Below the pieces are notes generated by a model that was given only the letters and a program-made list of their open reading frames with translations, was not told the origin of the DNA and ran no database searches. Shown piece by piece: positions 12,039-24,562 of a stretch of 64,000 nucleotides of DNA. The stretch is from Polyodon spathula (taxonomy: Eukaryota; Chordata; Actinopteri; Acipenseriformes; Polyodontidae): positions 23,477,870-23,541,869 of the forward strand of contig NC_054548.1 in the NCBI RefSeq assembly GCF_017654505.1, given 5' to 3'. Positions within the stretch are counted from its first letter, which is position 1. Each line of letters starts with the position of its first letter. A program made the translations under genes and the position numbers.

Positions 12039-12535
12039 GTGATGATGATAGAATTGGGGTCCATGTGCTGCTCTAGGCTCTGGTGTTAGATCTCCTTCCT
12101 GACCTGTGAGGGCACTATGTAAAACGAACAGAGTACCCTTAACTAAATGGCACGACAATTTATTCCTTAGGATAGGTGGATGTCGGTCATTTAGGAAGGG
12201 GGCTAAACTGCATGATCTGGAGCTGTAGCGAAAGCCAGCATAAACCCAGACATCACTTTCACCCCTGCATTTTCACAGATAACTGTAATACACCAAGAGC
12301 ACTCATTCACTCTCACTAAGAACTGTGTTTGTGTTTTGTGTTGGTGTGTTAAACTGGACTTTTGGTGATACACACAACTGTACTCACTTCCATCATTTAT
12401 TATTTACAGGTGTTTGCAATAAGGCTCTGGACATTGATGTAATTTCAATAAACACTCTTGCACTTGTTAATTATTGTCTGTGATTAATGTGCTCTGCACT
12501 GCACTCACCTGTATTCATGCACCGCTTTGTATTGT
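12039..12535 (+). mobile_element. Decayed LTR, relative of 42826-43566
   Basis: It begins TGTGATGATGA and contains CTTCCTGACCTGTGA followed by GGCACTA, the same block as near 42870 in the LTR with a perfect target duplication. It ends near 'cacctgtattcatgcaccgc', aligned with the 3' end of that family. The termini are degenerate and no target duplication is visible. Confidence 0.5.
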
Positions 12536-12718
12536 GATTCGCTCTAAACCATCACTGTACCTCTAGAAGCACTTTGTCTGTGATATTCTATAACAGGCAC
12601 TTGCTTAGATGTTCTCATTTGCTGTATGTAGAGATCAAACCCATTATTTATCTCAGGTGCATGTCAGGTGCATGATAACTTGGCGCATACTAGTAATTTT
12701 TAAAAATTTGGATTGGCA

Positions 12719-12741
12719 GGGGGGGGGGGGGGGGGGGGGGG
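12719..12741 (+). repeat. Run of 23 G
   Basis: An uninterrupted homopolymer of 23 guanines, followed by C. It could form a G-quadruplex and is also a place where assembly errors are likely. Confidence 0.9.
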
Positions 12742-15700
12742 CGTTAAATTTGTCCAGGACGACAACCACCAATTTGTACCAGCAGGGTGTCATGCCCTTC
12801 TAGCTACAACTTCGAGAGACAATGAATGTTACTAGATTTCACTGCAACAATCAAGTGTTAACGTTACCGTTGCATGCATAACCAGCTTAGTGGAACCAAA
12901 GTGCTATCTGATTTTAGAAATAGTTAATCTGCAGTTTAGAAACCCTTGTTAATGACATTTCTGGAAACCATATTCTGCAAGGACCTCCTGGTTTGTATAG
13001 GATGGGTTATTCAGTCATCTTCCAGTCCTGATCTGTACATGTCCATATTGGAAGTGCAGTCTCTGAGGGAAAATAATCCTTCTAATCTATCAAACGGACA
13101 ATTGACTTCCTAATATGTATGATCTCGGGAATTAAATGTATATTGTTATTTATCTTTTACTGGTTCACTGTCCACATTACAATGTTGACTACTGAGGAAT
13201 CAAGGTTTAGCTTAATGATAACATGCAGGAATACCAGTGGTTGCTGTAGGATAGCAATACAATTAAATTAAATTGAATACAATTTAATTAAGTAATAAAA
13301 AAATGCAATATGGTGGAGATCAAAGATAGGGTTTGAACAGATAATTTGAGAAAACAAGTGATGGTTTCTGCAGCCCTAATCTAGTTACAGTTATGGGGGC
13401 ACAGTGATTCATTCCCATGGATTTGCCCATTATCTGTAATTCAACTTTCTTTTAAAAGCAGGGTGCTTTTGTATCCTACACTTGAATGAAAGCCTTTGCA
13501 GACTACAGTACTGGCATGTAACAGAATCAGAAAGTACGGTTCCTGTAATCCTATCATCATCAAAAAATGACTAGGTAAAAATCAATATTTACAATACATA
13601 TCAAACACTCACCGGTGTCTAAACATAGGAATTCACTGAAGAACAAAACTTATTTTCTCTTTAGAAAGGATTCACTGCAGCGTGGTCTGTCACACAGCTG
13701 TTTACACCCTTCAGATGCTAAGTGTGGATTCAGAGAAAAAACAAGCAGCTCTGCTCTGATATTTGAACTGTGTGGGTGATTACTCCTTGGCATGCTTCCC
13801 AATGTAAGCAGAGTTTTTTCTGCTAAATACATTCTCCCTCCAGGTATGCAACAATTAATTCTGATTAGCAACCCCCCCTTAAATATAAAAGACCTAATCT
13901 ATTGCTTTTATACAGTATCAAAGGGCAACATCAGATGACCTAGACTAGGGGCTCCATTGCAAAATCCAAAACGAATGGTTACCGCTACCTGTTGTTACCA
14001 TGTGTAGCAGCTTGCAGTTGATGTACTGTAGAAGTAAAAGGTCAAAGCAGAGTAACGCTACATACTGCAACACAGATTATCTGCAAGTGGTACAGTAAAA
14101 GATCACTTACCTTATACAGTAAAGTATTTATTTTGAGTCGACTCTGGTTCTTTGTTGAAACATAGTAAACCCTGTTAACTGTCAGGTTTTCTTAATGCAA
14201 TAACATGCAGATATATCCTGGGAAACAACAGGAAATCAAATGAGTAGAAAATAAATAAAAATATAACCAAATATAACCCTTGCGTATTCCTTTAATGTAA
14301 TTATATGTAATTATCTTTCACGTTGAATTTAAAAAAATGTGCTTACAGTTCATTACTTCAGTATTAGAAGCACAGGACTTTCAATTTTCCAATAAAGACC
14401 TAGGGGGGTCTTCCTACAGTATGTGTCTTTCTTAATCGTGGAAGTTAGATGTGATCAATGCCCAGTTCACCAAGGTCAGTGTAAATTATATATTTTACTG
14501 TATTATTGTCATTTTGTGAGTTTCTCAAAAAAATACACAAACAACAAAGAACACTATTCATAATGTATAGCACAATTAGAAGAGAAAAGAGTGCAGCTGT
14601 TTGAGTTGCAAAGACAGCAACAAAGTGGAGATCAGGTGTGGTAGGGAGAAGATTGGGCTCCTGAATGCAGCTAGAGCAAACTCCTTACTATACAAATCAT
14701 TAAAATTTACTAAGGAAATTGCATACCATATTAATTACTATGAATCATTGCCTAATTAAATAATGCATGACTAACTATGCCATTTTGTAAAGCTTTTTTA
14801 CACTAGATAAAAATACATTTGGCACTCAACTATTTGTTTTGGTTTCCTATATAGGTACGTACTTAGGTAGCTCTGTTGAGGCCACAGGGGTTCTATAAAC
14901 ATTTCAGTTTTTAAAAGTTACTCGTATATGACAACTGGAACAGAAATTATATACAAATTGAATCAGAAAATATTGTAAAGATGAAAAGATGACTATGATA
15001 TTTTATACCTGTAACAAATTACTCTTCAGAAAAACTGAGTCAGCAGTGCTTTGAGCTTTATTTATGGCATTTCTGGATTCTGGATTGAACTTCCAGCTAT
15101 AATTCTTATTTTTATTGTAGTTATTTTTTAAATCATTTTATTTAATATATCATTTGACAACGTTCCAAATTAAAAGCATCCACAAACTTAAATGATTAAT
15201 ATGGCAAAACATATCAACCAGACAGTGCAAAGCTTGAACATCTGTGCAGTAATGAGTGGTATGGATGTACTGTTTCCCTTACCTGAAACTGTACTGAATG
15301 TTATTATAGATATTACTTTTCCTGCCATCCCAGCGATCTATACCAAAATAACCCAATGGTTCCAGATCAGGTTGCTCAATACTACTGGTAAATCTCAGTG
15401 TAATATGTCACAAAAATAGCATCAGAGTTATGAAGAAATGTTTTGATAACTGCCTGGTGGTAGTATTGCTCCTCCCAAATATGCAGTATTATTAGGGTTT
15501 GTGGTGCAGAAACCCAAGTGGTATGCCTTCACACCACACACAGACATTACATTCTAACATAACGGTCATCCTGTAGTCAACCATACTCTCTAGGGATTTA
15601 AAAAGTAACCAATTGGCTCCATTTGATTTAGCCAATTTATGTCTTCATCAGGCTTCCTCAGTCATTGCAAAAGTTTGGATGCATCTTAATTCCTCAGCTG

Positions 15701-16696
15701 TAGTTGTTATTTGTTTTTAATATCCTGTTATAAATATTTCTAAGTTTGACTTTGCTTTAATAAAAACACAATATAACCCTATCTTACGGCGCTTCAATTC
15801 TTTTGAGGTGCTGTTTGTGGATTCACATTCAGAAGGGTTTAATATCCCACACCTATAAAAGTATGATGGATAATACCTCTCTTAACCTTCCTTGCTATGC
15901 TCAAGCGTGGCAAGATGACCTGGATAAATCTGGGTGGCAGAAAATATGGAATCTGGGCCCACTGTGTCTGTGCTCGTGGAACAAGGTCATACAGATCAAA
16001 GCAGTTTGCTATTATTACTGTATGTTAATTTTATATGCTTTCAAAACTCTATTGTAGGAAAAATAAAGGGTATACTCAGCAAGGAGCGTTCCTCTATTTG
16101 CTGTGGTAAAAGGTCTCTCAGGTAATTTCACAAATAACCAGCTCAATTATTCTCAAATAACCCAAGAGACTAGAGGAGGTTGTAATCTTACCTCATTCCT
16201 CCTGGTGGCTGATCTTAGCTGCATTACAGCTGTCACCGAGTCACTCATCCCTTCCACAATGGAAATCTGGAATTTAAAGAAACTGGGCATTAATGCAAAC
16301 AAATACCCATGTATTGCAATTGAAAACCAATGACCCAATTGTGCAACCGAAAGCTATAAAGTACTGTCTAATATAGATCATCGTTATTCATGTTCAGGCA
16401 AAAAATGACCCTAATTAGCTTTCTTAAACTTGATTTTAAAGAACGTAATCTTTAAATAAATGAGTTAAAGAGTTGTGTTCTTTTATTAAGTAACATGCTA
16501 AGTGGCTTTTATAATTTGCTGACCATTTCGGTACAGCATTTTAATGATCGCTAGTCATAATATAATAATAATAATAATAACAACATATGCTAACAGAAGT
16601 TTCTGTGGAACCATGTACTTCCATCTTTTGTTTTTGCTACAGTACATATCATTTGTCACAGGCTTTACTAAGTCAACAGGATGTCAAAGTCAATCA
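12742..16696. other. No gene seen
   Basis: About 4 kb of AT-rich DNA. Short open frames show no motifs. A small TAA run lies at about 16561-16580. No transposon ends were recognised. Confidence 0.4.
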
Positions 16697-16838
16697 TGGG
16701 TTTTCCGTGCAAGTTTTTTTTATTTTTTTTAACTCGAGAATTTACACAAGAAAAATGTCAGGCGAGAGTGGGTTTTCCATGCAAGTTTTTTTTTTTAACT
16801 CAAGACATTTACACAAGAAAAATGTCTTGTGTAAAATG
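16697..16838. repeat. 72-bp direct duplication with a hairpin in the second copy
   Basis: TGGGTTTTCC at 16697 and 16769 starts two copies that share CATGCAAGTTTTTTT or CGTGCAAG.., AACTCRAGA and TTACACAAGAAAAATGTC. In the second copy CATTTACACAAG (16806-16817) pairs with CTTGTGTAAAATG (16826-16838). No coding role is suggested. Confidence 0.75.
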
Positions 16839-17544
16839 CTTTTTTAGGTTTCTGTTCACTCTATTTATTTTGCTCGAGTAAACGAGGCTTTTCACCTGAC
16901 GTCATGCAAATGAATTGGAAAGGTGGGGGATTGATATGCAAATTCGCTATGCGTAAAGTACTCGTGCTGTTTTTGAAGATTGCTAGTGAAATTTTGTGAA
17001 AATGTGGTTTCCATGCACACAGAACTGGTACATGAGTGAATCTAAGCTGCTGTAAACTTGGAGGTATTAAATTAAATTGACTATGGCTGAAAACCAGCGG
17101 AGAACCCTTTCATTCAGGAAATACAGCAGGGGATCAGGTGATGCTGCGTGTACTACCCTGGCTTAGAAACACTACCGTCCGGACAGCTGACTGCTGCTGA
17201 AGGAGCATTCAACACCATGCTTGGGTAAATACGGGTAGTGGGCACTTGAAAGGGAGGTGGCAGATGCTGATGAAATGGACTGAAGTGCAGCGTTAGTTAA
17301 TTCCCACAATTGCCACCCGCTGCTGTATCCTGCACAAAATTTTGTCAACAGCAAAATGAGGTGTTCACGAATCAGTGGCTGCCTGTGAGACAGACTGGGA
17401 GGGTTACCAGTTCTGCCAAGTCTCACGAGAAAAAACAGCGACACTGCCTAACAAAACAAGCCCAAAACAAGCAAAAACATGTCACAGTATGTGTGTTTGT
17501 GCAAGTTCCAACCCGCAACTCTCAAAAAACAAGCCCAATTCCGC

Positions 17545-17582
17545 AACTTCGCAGTTACTGCAGACTTGGCAACTGCGAAGTT
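17545..17582. repeat. Perfect 12-bp hairpin
   Basis: AACTTCGCAGTT (17545-17556) and AACTGCGAAGTT (17571-17582) are exact inverse complements with a 14-base loop. The surrounding 300 bases are richer in GC than the background and may be an unclassified repeat. Confidence 0.8.
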
Positions 17583-17679
17583 TACCTCAGCCACCAGTTT
17601 CAATTAGACAGCAGTACTGTTCTATTAAATATTAATGATGCAAACAAATAAAACACAGTCAATGCGTTCATTTGCAATT

Positions 17680-17834
17680 TTATTTGGTCAGTTCTGAGAA
17701 GGCATCAAATACTTGTTTGATGTTGTTACGCTGTTTTGGGCGATCGAGCTGGCTCATGACATCCAGTTCAACAACTATATTTCTTAACGTGGAGGGCAGA
17801 CACGCGTTGTCTTTGGACATAGCTGGGATCAAAT
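17680..17834 (-). CDS. Candidate terminal exon of an unrecognised gene
   Basis: On the minus strand, 'tttatttgatcccag' near 17825-17840 could be a splice acceptor. An open stretch follows, encoding MSKDNACLPSTLRNIVV and ending QVFDAFSELTK, with a TAA at 17680-17682 that itself lies in an AAATAAAA polyadenylation-like box. Composition is more protein-like than in neighbouring open stretches. I do not recognise the family. No upstream exon has been identified, so this is a weak call; an old transposon piece is an equally good explanation. Confidence 0.22.
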
Positions 17835-18752
17835 AAAGGACGGAAATTAATTCAGTTAGACATTTAAGCATCAATGGTATTCTTACACAGCTGCTTTAAT
17901 ACTATAACAAGGGCATAACACAGTTCATGGTAAGTGGTTTTATACAGAACTGTAAACCCACAAGAGATATACAACACGAGAGTCCAAAAAAAGATAATAA
18001 AAAAGCCGCCCCCCTTATCATTAAGATGAACTACAACACTGTTAACCATAAAATCGTGCATCAGCCATTACTTTCTGCCGTCTTGGAATCCACAGTAACA
18101 ACTGACCTGCTCCCTTGCAATATTTATAGTTAAGAATAAACACGCTCATTATATTATTATATTGTGACTGTATAATAATGTAATTGATGTCTATCAAACC
18201 TTTATACTGCATATGAAGTTGCAAGGAAGGGGCTTTCTTAGCTGAATTGTAAAGTTGCTCATTCATTCCATTGTCATACCGATCCACCTGTCCACACTTG
18301 ATCTGTTCCGACGTTTATCACAACTGTATGAAACATACTCTTGTCTGGCTTTTGTATCGATACAGATACAAGATAACAGATATGAGATAACAACTCCAGT
18401 GTGAAAAGACGTTATATAAAAATGCAAGCATGGACAGGGCTTAAAATGCACCAGATTATTATTCTGGCTACAAAACCACTGACATCACTGCTCTCAATAC
18501 CACCCCAGTACTTATTTCTTCGACTTCCCTATTTCTTGAATTTTTTTTCTTTAAATCCAAACTGTTGTCAACACCATACAGTGGGACAGTGGGAGTTAAT
18601 TGGTTAATGTGTTAAGTCAATGACCAGATTTTAATGTCCAAAGTCTATATTTGTGGTACAATGTGAAACATATGATTGATCCATATTAATTTCTCTCAAA
18701 TGAAAAAAAAAAAACAGAAATTCTGAAAACCTGGACCTTTTGTCTTTGATGC

Positions 18753-19436
18753 TGTAACAAGGGGAAGTGTTGCATGTGTGGGTCATCACAGGCAGACGTA
18801 AAGCATTGGATGTTGACATTCCACAAAGGCACACAGATTTATTTAACACACACATGTCCTGCCACTATGGTAACAGCAATGGTAGCACTAGTGTCAGATT
18901 TAATAAAGAAAAGAAAACAAAGCTAAAATTAAAAGTTTGTCACACAATATGAGTGCTAGTCTCACTAAAAGAAACCTCCCGCTCCAGGAGCCTACTACAC
19001 TAGAAAAATCCTGTCTATACTATTTGGGAACAACATTCCCTAAATTAACCAACTGCTGTTCCTTCCGAACTCCTGGCCTCCCAATTACTCTGGGTCGTTA
19101 CGACAGTCTTGGCTGAGTAGAGCCTTCACAGGCACCATCTTGAAGTTGAAGGGTTCCATAGTAGTTATCCTGCAGATCAGACCATCTCCTCCTGGATGTA
19201 AACAAATCACCCCTATATGTAGCATGGCAGTGCAGTCGCTTCTAGCTGTGGCTCAGACACCCTTTGAGCTGCACGTAGCCTCCCGGGGCATGCCCACACG
19301 CCAATCTGGACCTCCCGATCAGCTCAGCGCTGGGCTAGCCTACCTGTTCAATTGGTTGCTTAGCAACGCGTCTCTGTTATGTGTCCCATCTGCACACATC
19401 CATGCAAGAACCAGCAACAGGGTTGTACCTGTTACA
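18753..19436 (-). mobile_element. LTR-like element with TGTAACA inverted ends
   Basis: The left edge TGTAACAAGG and the inverse of the right edge TGTAACAGGT form a short terminal inverted repeat enclosing 684 bp. TTTATTTAAC near 18838 reads as AATAAA on the minus strand, close to the presumed 3' end, while the other half is GC-rich as an LTR U3 often is. A related fragment is at 5152-5416. The 5-bp flanks (GATGC and GTTCT) do not match, so the insertion signature is incomplete. Confidence 0.5.
19355..19367. promoter_or_regulatory. X-box-like palindrome beside an inverted CCAAT box
   Basis: GTTGCTTAGCAAC is a near-perfect RFX-type X-box, overlapping ATTGG (19351-19355). It lies in the GC-rich half of the LTR-like element, where promoter motifs would be expected. 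Function is inferred from the motif only. Confidence 0.4.
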
Positions 19437-19544
19437 GTTCTTAGATATTTTGTTAAGTAAAAAGTTAATGCCATTTGAGGAAAGACAGATTAATAGTAGC
19501 TCCCACTGCTGGTGTTGGCTTGGCAGGTAATTTGTTGTTTTTTT

Positions 19545-20550
19545 CCCCTCACAGGATGATTTCTGAGGTGTGGAAATGCTGGGTTTTAGGGATCGTTGAT
19601 GGACTGCAATCTTCAAGCATTGCTATAAATTCAGGACTTTGACTGGGCCACTCAAGAACATTAAATCTCTTCTTGTTCAACCACTCCAGTGTGGCTTTGG
19701 CTTTGTGCTTCAGGTGATTGTCCTGCTGAAATGTGAATTTCAGCAGGACAATGTGAATGTGAACTACAACATGATGCTGCCACCACCATGCTTGACAGTT
19801 AAATTTTTGTCTCATCTGACCACAAAATCTTTTTCCACATGTCTGCAGTATCATCTACATGCTTTTTCGCAAACTCCATATGTGCTTTAAGATTAAGCTT
19901 TTTGAGTAATGGCTTCTTTCTTGCCACCCGCCCATACAGGCCAGCTTTGTGTAGGGACCGCCTTATTGTTGATGTGTGAACACTGACTCCCATCTCAGAC
20001 ACAGAACTTTTCAGATCTCTCAATGTCATTGTTGGCTTCAGAGTGACATCCTGAACCAGTTTCCTGCTTGCCTGGCTGCTCAGTTTGGGAGGGCAACCTG
20101 ATCTGGGTAGTGTTTGGGTGGTATGATGTATCTTCCATTTCTTAATGATGGACTTCCACTTCTTGTACCCTTCTCCTGCTCTGTGCCTCTATACCATTTT
20201 ATCCGTGACTTGTTTCGAAAGCTACTTGGTCTTCATGGTTGCTTTCTTGGATCACTATGTGAGTTGCAGCTTGAAAGTCTTTATATACCTGAGGGAAATT
20301 ATCTACAAGTTAAACCACGTTGAGTACACACAGGCTGAAACCATTTCACTAATTGTGTGACATGTCAACAAATCATTTGCACCTGAGCAGATTAGGGCTG
20401 CAGTAGCAAAGGTGCTGAATACTTTTGCAACTGAGATTAATCAGTTTGTGTAGATTCTACATGTAAAGTCTAATTTGAAAGTGTCATGGAGTACGCTGAG
20501 GTGCCAACAAAATTTACAGTGGGGTGAATACTTCTGCAAACCATTGTATA
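19545..20550 (-). mobile_element. Tc1-like transposon with deleted catalytic core
   Basis: The right edge near 20515-20550 reads, on the minus strand, 'ggtttgcagaagtattcacc', a Tc1-type terminal repeat. The transposase runs on the minus strand. An N-terminal helix-turn-helix part (20040-20330) includes RAGEGYKKW, SIIKKWK and TLPRSGCPPKLS. Next come MTLRDLKSSVSEMGVSVHT and [10 protein letters not shown], with the first catalytic aspartate, near 19800-20029. A short piece of the GGGS region leads to [18 protein letters not shown] (second aspartate) and WPSQSPEF, after which the DLNPIE motif is lost. Most of the segment between the two aspartates is missing and stops interrupt the frame. It is a dead copy. 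The left terminal repeat was not found. Confidence 0.85.
19717..19752. repeat. Perfect 16-bp fold-back at the Tc1 deletion point
   Basis: ATTGTCCTGCTGAAAT (19717-19732) and ATTTCAGCAGGACAAT (19737-19752) are exact inverse complements with a 4-base loop, GTGA. Both copies correspond to the QQDN-coding motif of the transposase, one on each strand. Confidence 0.9.
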
Positions 20551-23254
20551 TTGTGCATTGCTTGACATTCAAAGTATTTCTAAATGTAGATTAATAACTG
20601 ATCTTGACTGCAATCAGTTGTCTTTATAGATATTGCACACTCCAAATATAAACTTAAATATATATTTTTAAATATATAATATATTTTGACAATTGATACT
20701 AGTACAGTTAAAATAGAAATTAGATTATCAGAATAAATACAAAATAATCTGAACAAAAATTTTATTTACAACTATGCTTTTATTAACAACTATTTCAGAC
20801 ATTTTATTGCTTCTGCTGCAGCTAAGAAAGAGCTAGAAATCCACAGGAAACCCAGTGCTTTTATCTATCTCTGTCTCTGACTAGGTCATTGTGTGCCTGA
20901 AGAAACTTGGGCATGGAATAATGCTTTAGATTTCATAGTCATTTCTGCAGTTTCACTGATTACTTTACCTAGTTTTATAGTGTCAATCATGTTTTGATGT
21001 TCAGCAGATTTTACTGGTAAAATCAGGTAGCAAAGCGTGACAAGGCTGCAAATAGATGTTTCTCACAAACTATCTCAAAGTGTGCAGATGGGTATTATTC
21101 TATCACTATGTACACAACTTATTTAAGGTAATCCTTGAAGTTAAGGATCCAGAACTATCTTGCAGGCTTTTATAGTTGTAGACAGGCATGTGCAGAATTT
21201 AGAAATTGTGCTTTTTATATAAAAGGTGTCTTTTGATGTGACCACATCCGTTTCAAACTGATACCATCTGTTTCCAAATATAATTCCTTGTGTTGGGAGC
21301 TTAGTGCATATCTCCCCATACCACCTTTTCCAGATACTCAAGATCATCTGCAGTGATGTAGTATGCTGCTGCCTTATGCAAATAACAATGTTCTGCTGAT
21401 GTGCCATTGGTGATATCCAGGCGCATTTTGGTCTGTTTGCTCTTTTGCTCTAAGAAGTCATTACAGGACAGTCTGTGTTGGGTTCTGTCATCACTAGATC
21501 TGGTCTATGCTTTCTCTTCTGTTGTATAGAGATGTGCAACTGTGGAGTGACAGCAAGAAAAAAAAAACTACTTGATGAGAACATGGATATCTCAGTTATA
21601 TATGTGGTGTTTCAGGAGATTTCAACATAAGCATTCTTATAGATTAATGTGATTGCAACTAATCTTGGACGACCACTGCTAATATTAAAGTAAGTGCTAA
21701 TCAGGTTCTGTGAAACTAACCATTAGTCAATAAACACCAGATAAATGGAGGATACACCTTGAATGCTCATTGGGTATTGTAGTTAATCCACGAATGAGGA
21801 TTAGCCAAATAACCCACGCGTCTCTGAAAATGTTGAGTGGGTTGTTTACAGCTATCCTCACGTGTGAAATAACCACAGGACTTTCAGGGGGTATTCGGTT
21901 TATATCACAAGTTTATATCAGAAACATTATAGAAAAAGTATGTTTAATGAAACAGTTATTCAATGCTAGATATCTCACCACTTGTGTATAAACACGCTTT
22001 ATGAGCAGGGTGCAATGTGTATATGTATTTTAAAAAGTTATGAAAAATATAAAGTGTAGTCTAGGGTTGTGTGACTAACATGAGATAATCGCAATGCTAA
22101 TTGGTGTGACCCTCTAATGTTAGTCAAACATGTTAAACAACCCCCTGTCATGTGTTAATGATTAATTATACTGCAACTCATGTGTGCAGATCCTTACTAT
22201 TGGGGAACAGATGTATTTCAATCAGATACACATATACAAAAACTAAATGTAGCCTATATATGGTGTGTTACATTTGCTAGTCAGAAAATTACAGGCACCC
22301 CACTGTCAATAAGAGTTACACTTAATAACCAACAGGGTGCATCAGTGCCAACTGTCAAGGGATACAGGGTAGGTGGCTGAACCGAATCTTGCTAACACAG
22401 GTAGTCTGAGGTAGTACTGTGTTTAACAATTCTGCAAAGCTGGCCTGAATTGAAAAACTGGGCAAACAGCCATATAATCAATACATTTTATTAGTGGGGC
22501 TATCTGTGCCAATTCTGTTCCTCAAGAAGTTATCTCAGTGAAAAAAAGGTAATGTTTACATAATCTGTTTTGCACTAATTTACATATGTATCTCCTCCTC
22601 TCCCTCGGATCCTCTCTCCATTGCATGCAGAGATGTTTTGACAGTACTGTAGATTTTCTGCACTACTTGTGAGGGTTATTCTTTTGTTGCTCTCACAGCA
22701 GGATCCCGGTCTTTACTCAGACTGGTTTATATTTCAGGTCTAGCTGTGCTGTTCAGGCTATTTTCCCTCCTTGTTAATCATTGCACACAAGACAAATAAC
22801 AGCAGTTGTATCCCTTACTTCCCAGAGTGATACAATGGTTCAGCTGCAATGTGAAGTCATTGCGCTGACCCTAAATGTACCAATGCATGATCTGGTATGA
22901 AAGGGCTTGATGTTATTCCTCTGTCTCATGCAATCTGATCCTTGTCCTTGGAGTGAGGACTGGAGAGGGCCAACTGCAGAAAACTTTTCCCCCACATGGA
23001 GTGTATATAGAGATGTAGTAGAGTTATTGAGAGGAATGGTAGTTCCTCGTACAAGTTAGAAACAATTGTTTGAAACTACCGAGAGTCTCTATACAGCTCC
23101 AAGAGTTTTTTTGTTTTCACCATGCTGCAGCAGCAAAACTAAATCACATAGAATTACCATCTGTACCAGTACCAAAAGTCTTACATCTAATTGAAAAAAA
23201 AAATGTAAATACCTCTTATACACAATGAGTTGTAAGTCGACAAAATAACGTACA

Positions 23255-23255
<1 letters not shown>
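20551..23255. other. No gene seen
   Basis: AT-rich DNA. Several 60-90 codon open stretches have no motif. No repeat ends were recognised. Confidence 0.4.
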
Positions 23256-23290
<35 letters not shown>

Positions 23291-23371
23291 CTTGTTGTTG
23301 TTCTTCTTCTTCTTCTTCTTCTTCTTCTTCTTCTTCTTCTTCTTCTTCTTCTTCTTCTTCTTCTTCTTCTT
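23256..23371. repeat. (TTG)n followed by (TTC)n triplet array
   Basis: About 14 TTG units with a TTC interruption (23256-23300) lead into about 24 TTC units (23301-23371). The GAA/TTC part is a pure purine-pyrimidine tract able to form a triplex. Homopolymeric Lys/Arg/Asn open stretches on the minus strand are artefacts of the repeat. Confidence 0.95.
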
Positions 23372-24052
23372 CCTTGTAAGAGTGTGTAGCGACTTTTCAA
23401 ACAGAAAAGCTAAATAACTGGACATCTACCAATCATGTGATTCCACATGTTGGTCAACGTCAAAATAAACCTGGGATCGCAAGCAGTTTGATATCCACAC
23501 CATTTATATTAAACAATGTATTTATGTTTTAAATCAGCACATATCGCACCAAAAACTAAAATAAAAATAATAATAAAAAAATACTGTTGTTTGAACTTGC
23601 AAAATGACATCTTTGAAGAGCTTGCGGCCTTAGCCCACTGTGCCACAGTTGTTGAAATGCGTACATTTTTTAAGCTTACATTCATGTCTGACTAGCGTTT
23701 GCTGAAAACCTGAAGGTTCTGCTTGATTCTAGAAATGCTTTATTTCCTGTTTGAAAATATCTGGTTTCCTGTTTGGTAGAATGTAGTTCCTTGTTTAATT
23801 AAAAATAAATAAAGGAATAATTTATTTGGGAGAAATAAATAAATGATTTAAACAAATGCATAGAGGAAAAAATACATTTAGAAATACATATTTTGAAATA
23901 AATAAATGTAGAAATGAATACATGTTTATATTATAAATGTATAAATAAATTAATAAATAGCAAGTTAGAAAAATACATGTCATATTAATTGATTTGGCTG
24001 ATGCGTTTATTCATAGCAATTGACATTTACATACCTATATAAAAAGTACATG

Positions 24053-24057
<5 letters not shown>
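23372..24057. other. No gene seen; possible SINE-head remnant near 23620
   Basis: The minus strand near 23620-23655 reads 'tgtggcacagtgggctaagg', like a tRNA A-box head, but no tail follows. A region of 'aataaata' repeats spans about 23800-23960. Confidence 0.3.
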
Positions 24058-24278
<221 letters not shown>

Positions 24279-24354
24279 CAATAGTTCCTCATACGTTAGA
24301 AAAACTTGTCAGAAACTGCCGATATTTAGTTATGCAATGAGACACTAGTGATGC

Positions 24355-24562
24355 ATTGATTGCAGCATCTGTGGAGTGGCAGTTAGAACACTACTCCTGA
24401 GTGGAGGGTTGTGGGTTCACTTACAGGTAGGGGACACATTGCTGCTTTACCAGGATTGGTCCAGTAAAAAACCTGACTGTATAAATGGGTAATTGTATGT
24501 CACAATTGTAAGTTGGTCTAGATAAGTGTGCATGCTTAAAAAAAAAAAAAAAAAAAAAAAAA
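24355..24562 (+). mobile_element. tRNA-derived SINE, near full length
   Basis: The head carries an A-box-like 'gtggcagttagaac' and a B-box-like GGGTTCACTTAC (24413-24424). It continues '..gtaggggacacattgctgct', 'ccagtaaaaaacctgactgt', 'ataaatgggtaattgtatgt', 'acaattgtaagttggtctag' and a poly-A run. The layout is that of a fish tRNA-head SINE. Copies of its tail occur at 2999 (minus) and 63575 (plus). Confidence 0.78.

Noticed and set aside
17310..17651. 113-codon plus-strand open stretch
   Set aside because: Overlaps a hairpin-bearing, repeat-like region and shows no family resemblance; no splice or promoter context.
23089..23425. Minus-strand poly-Arg/Thr and poly-Lys/Asn open stretches
   Set aside because: They are the translation of TTC and TTG microsatellites.
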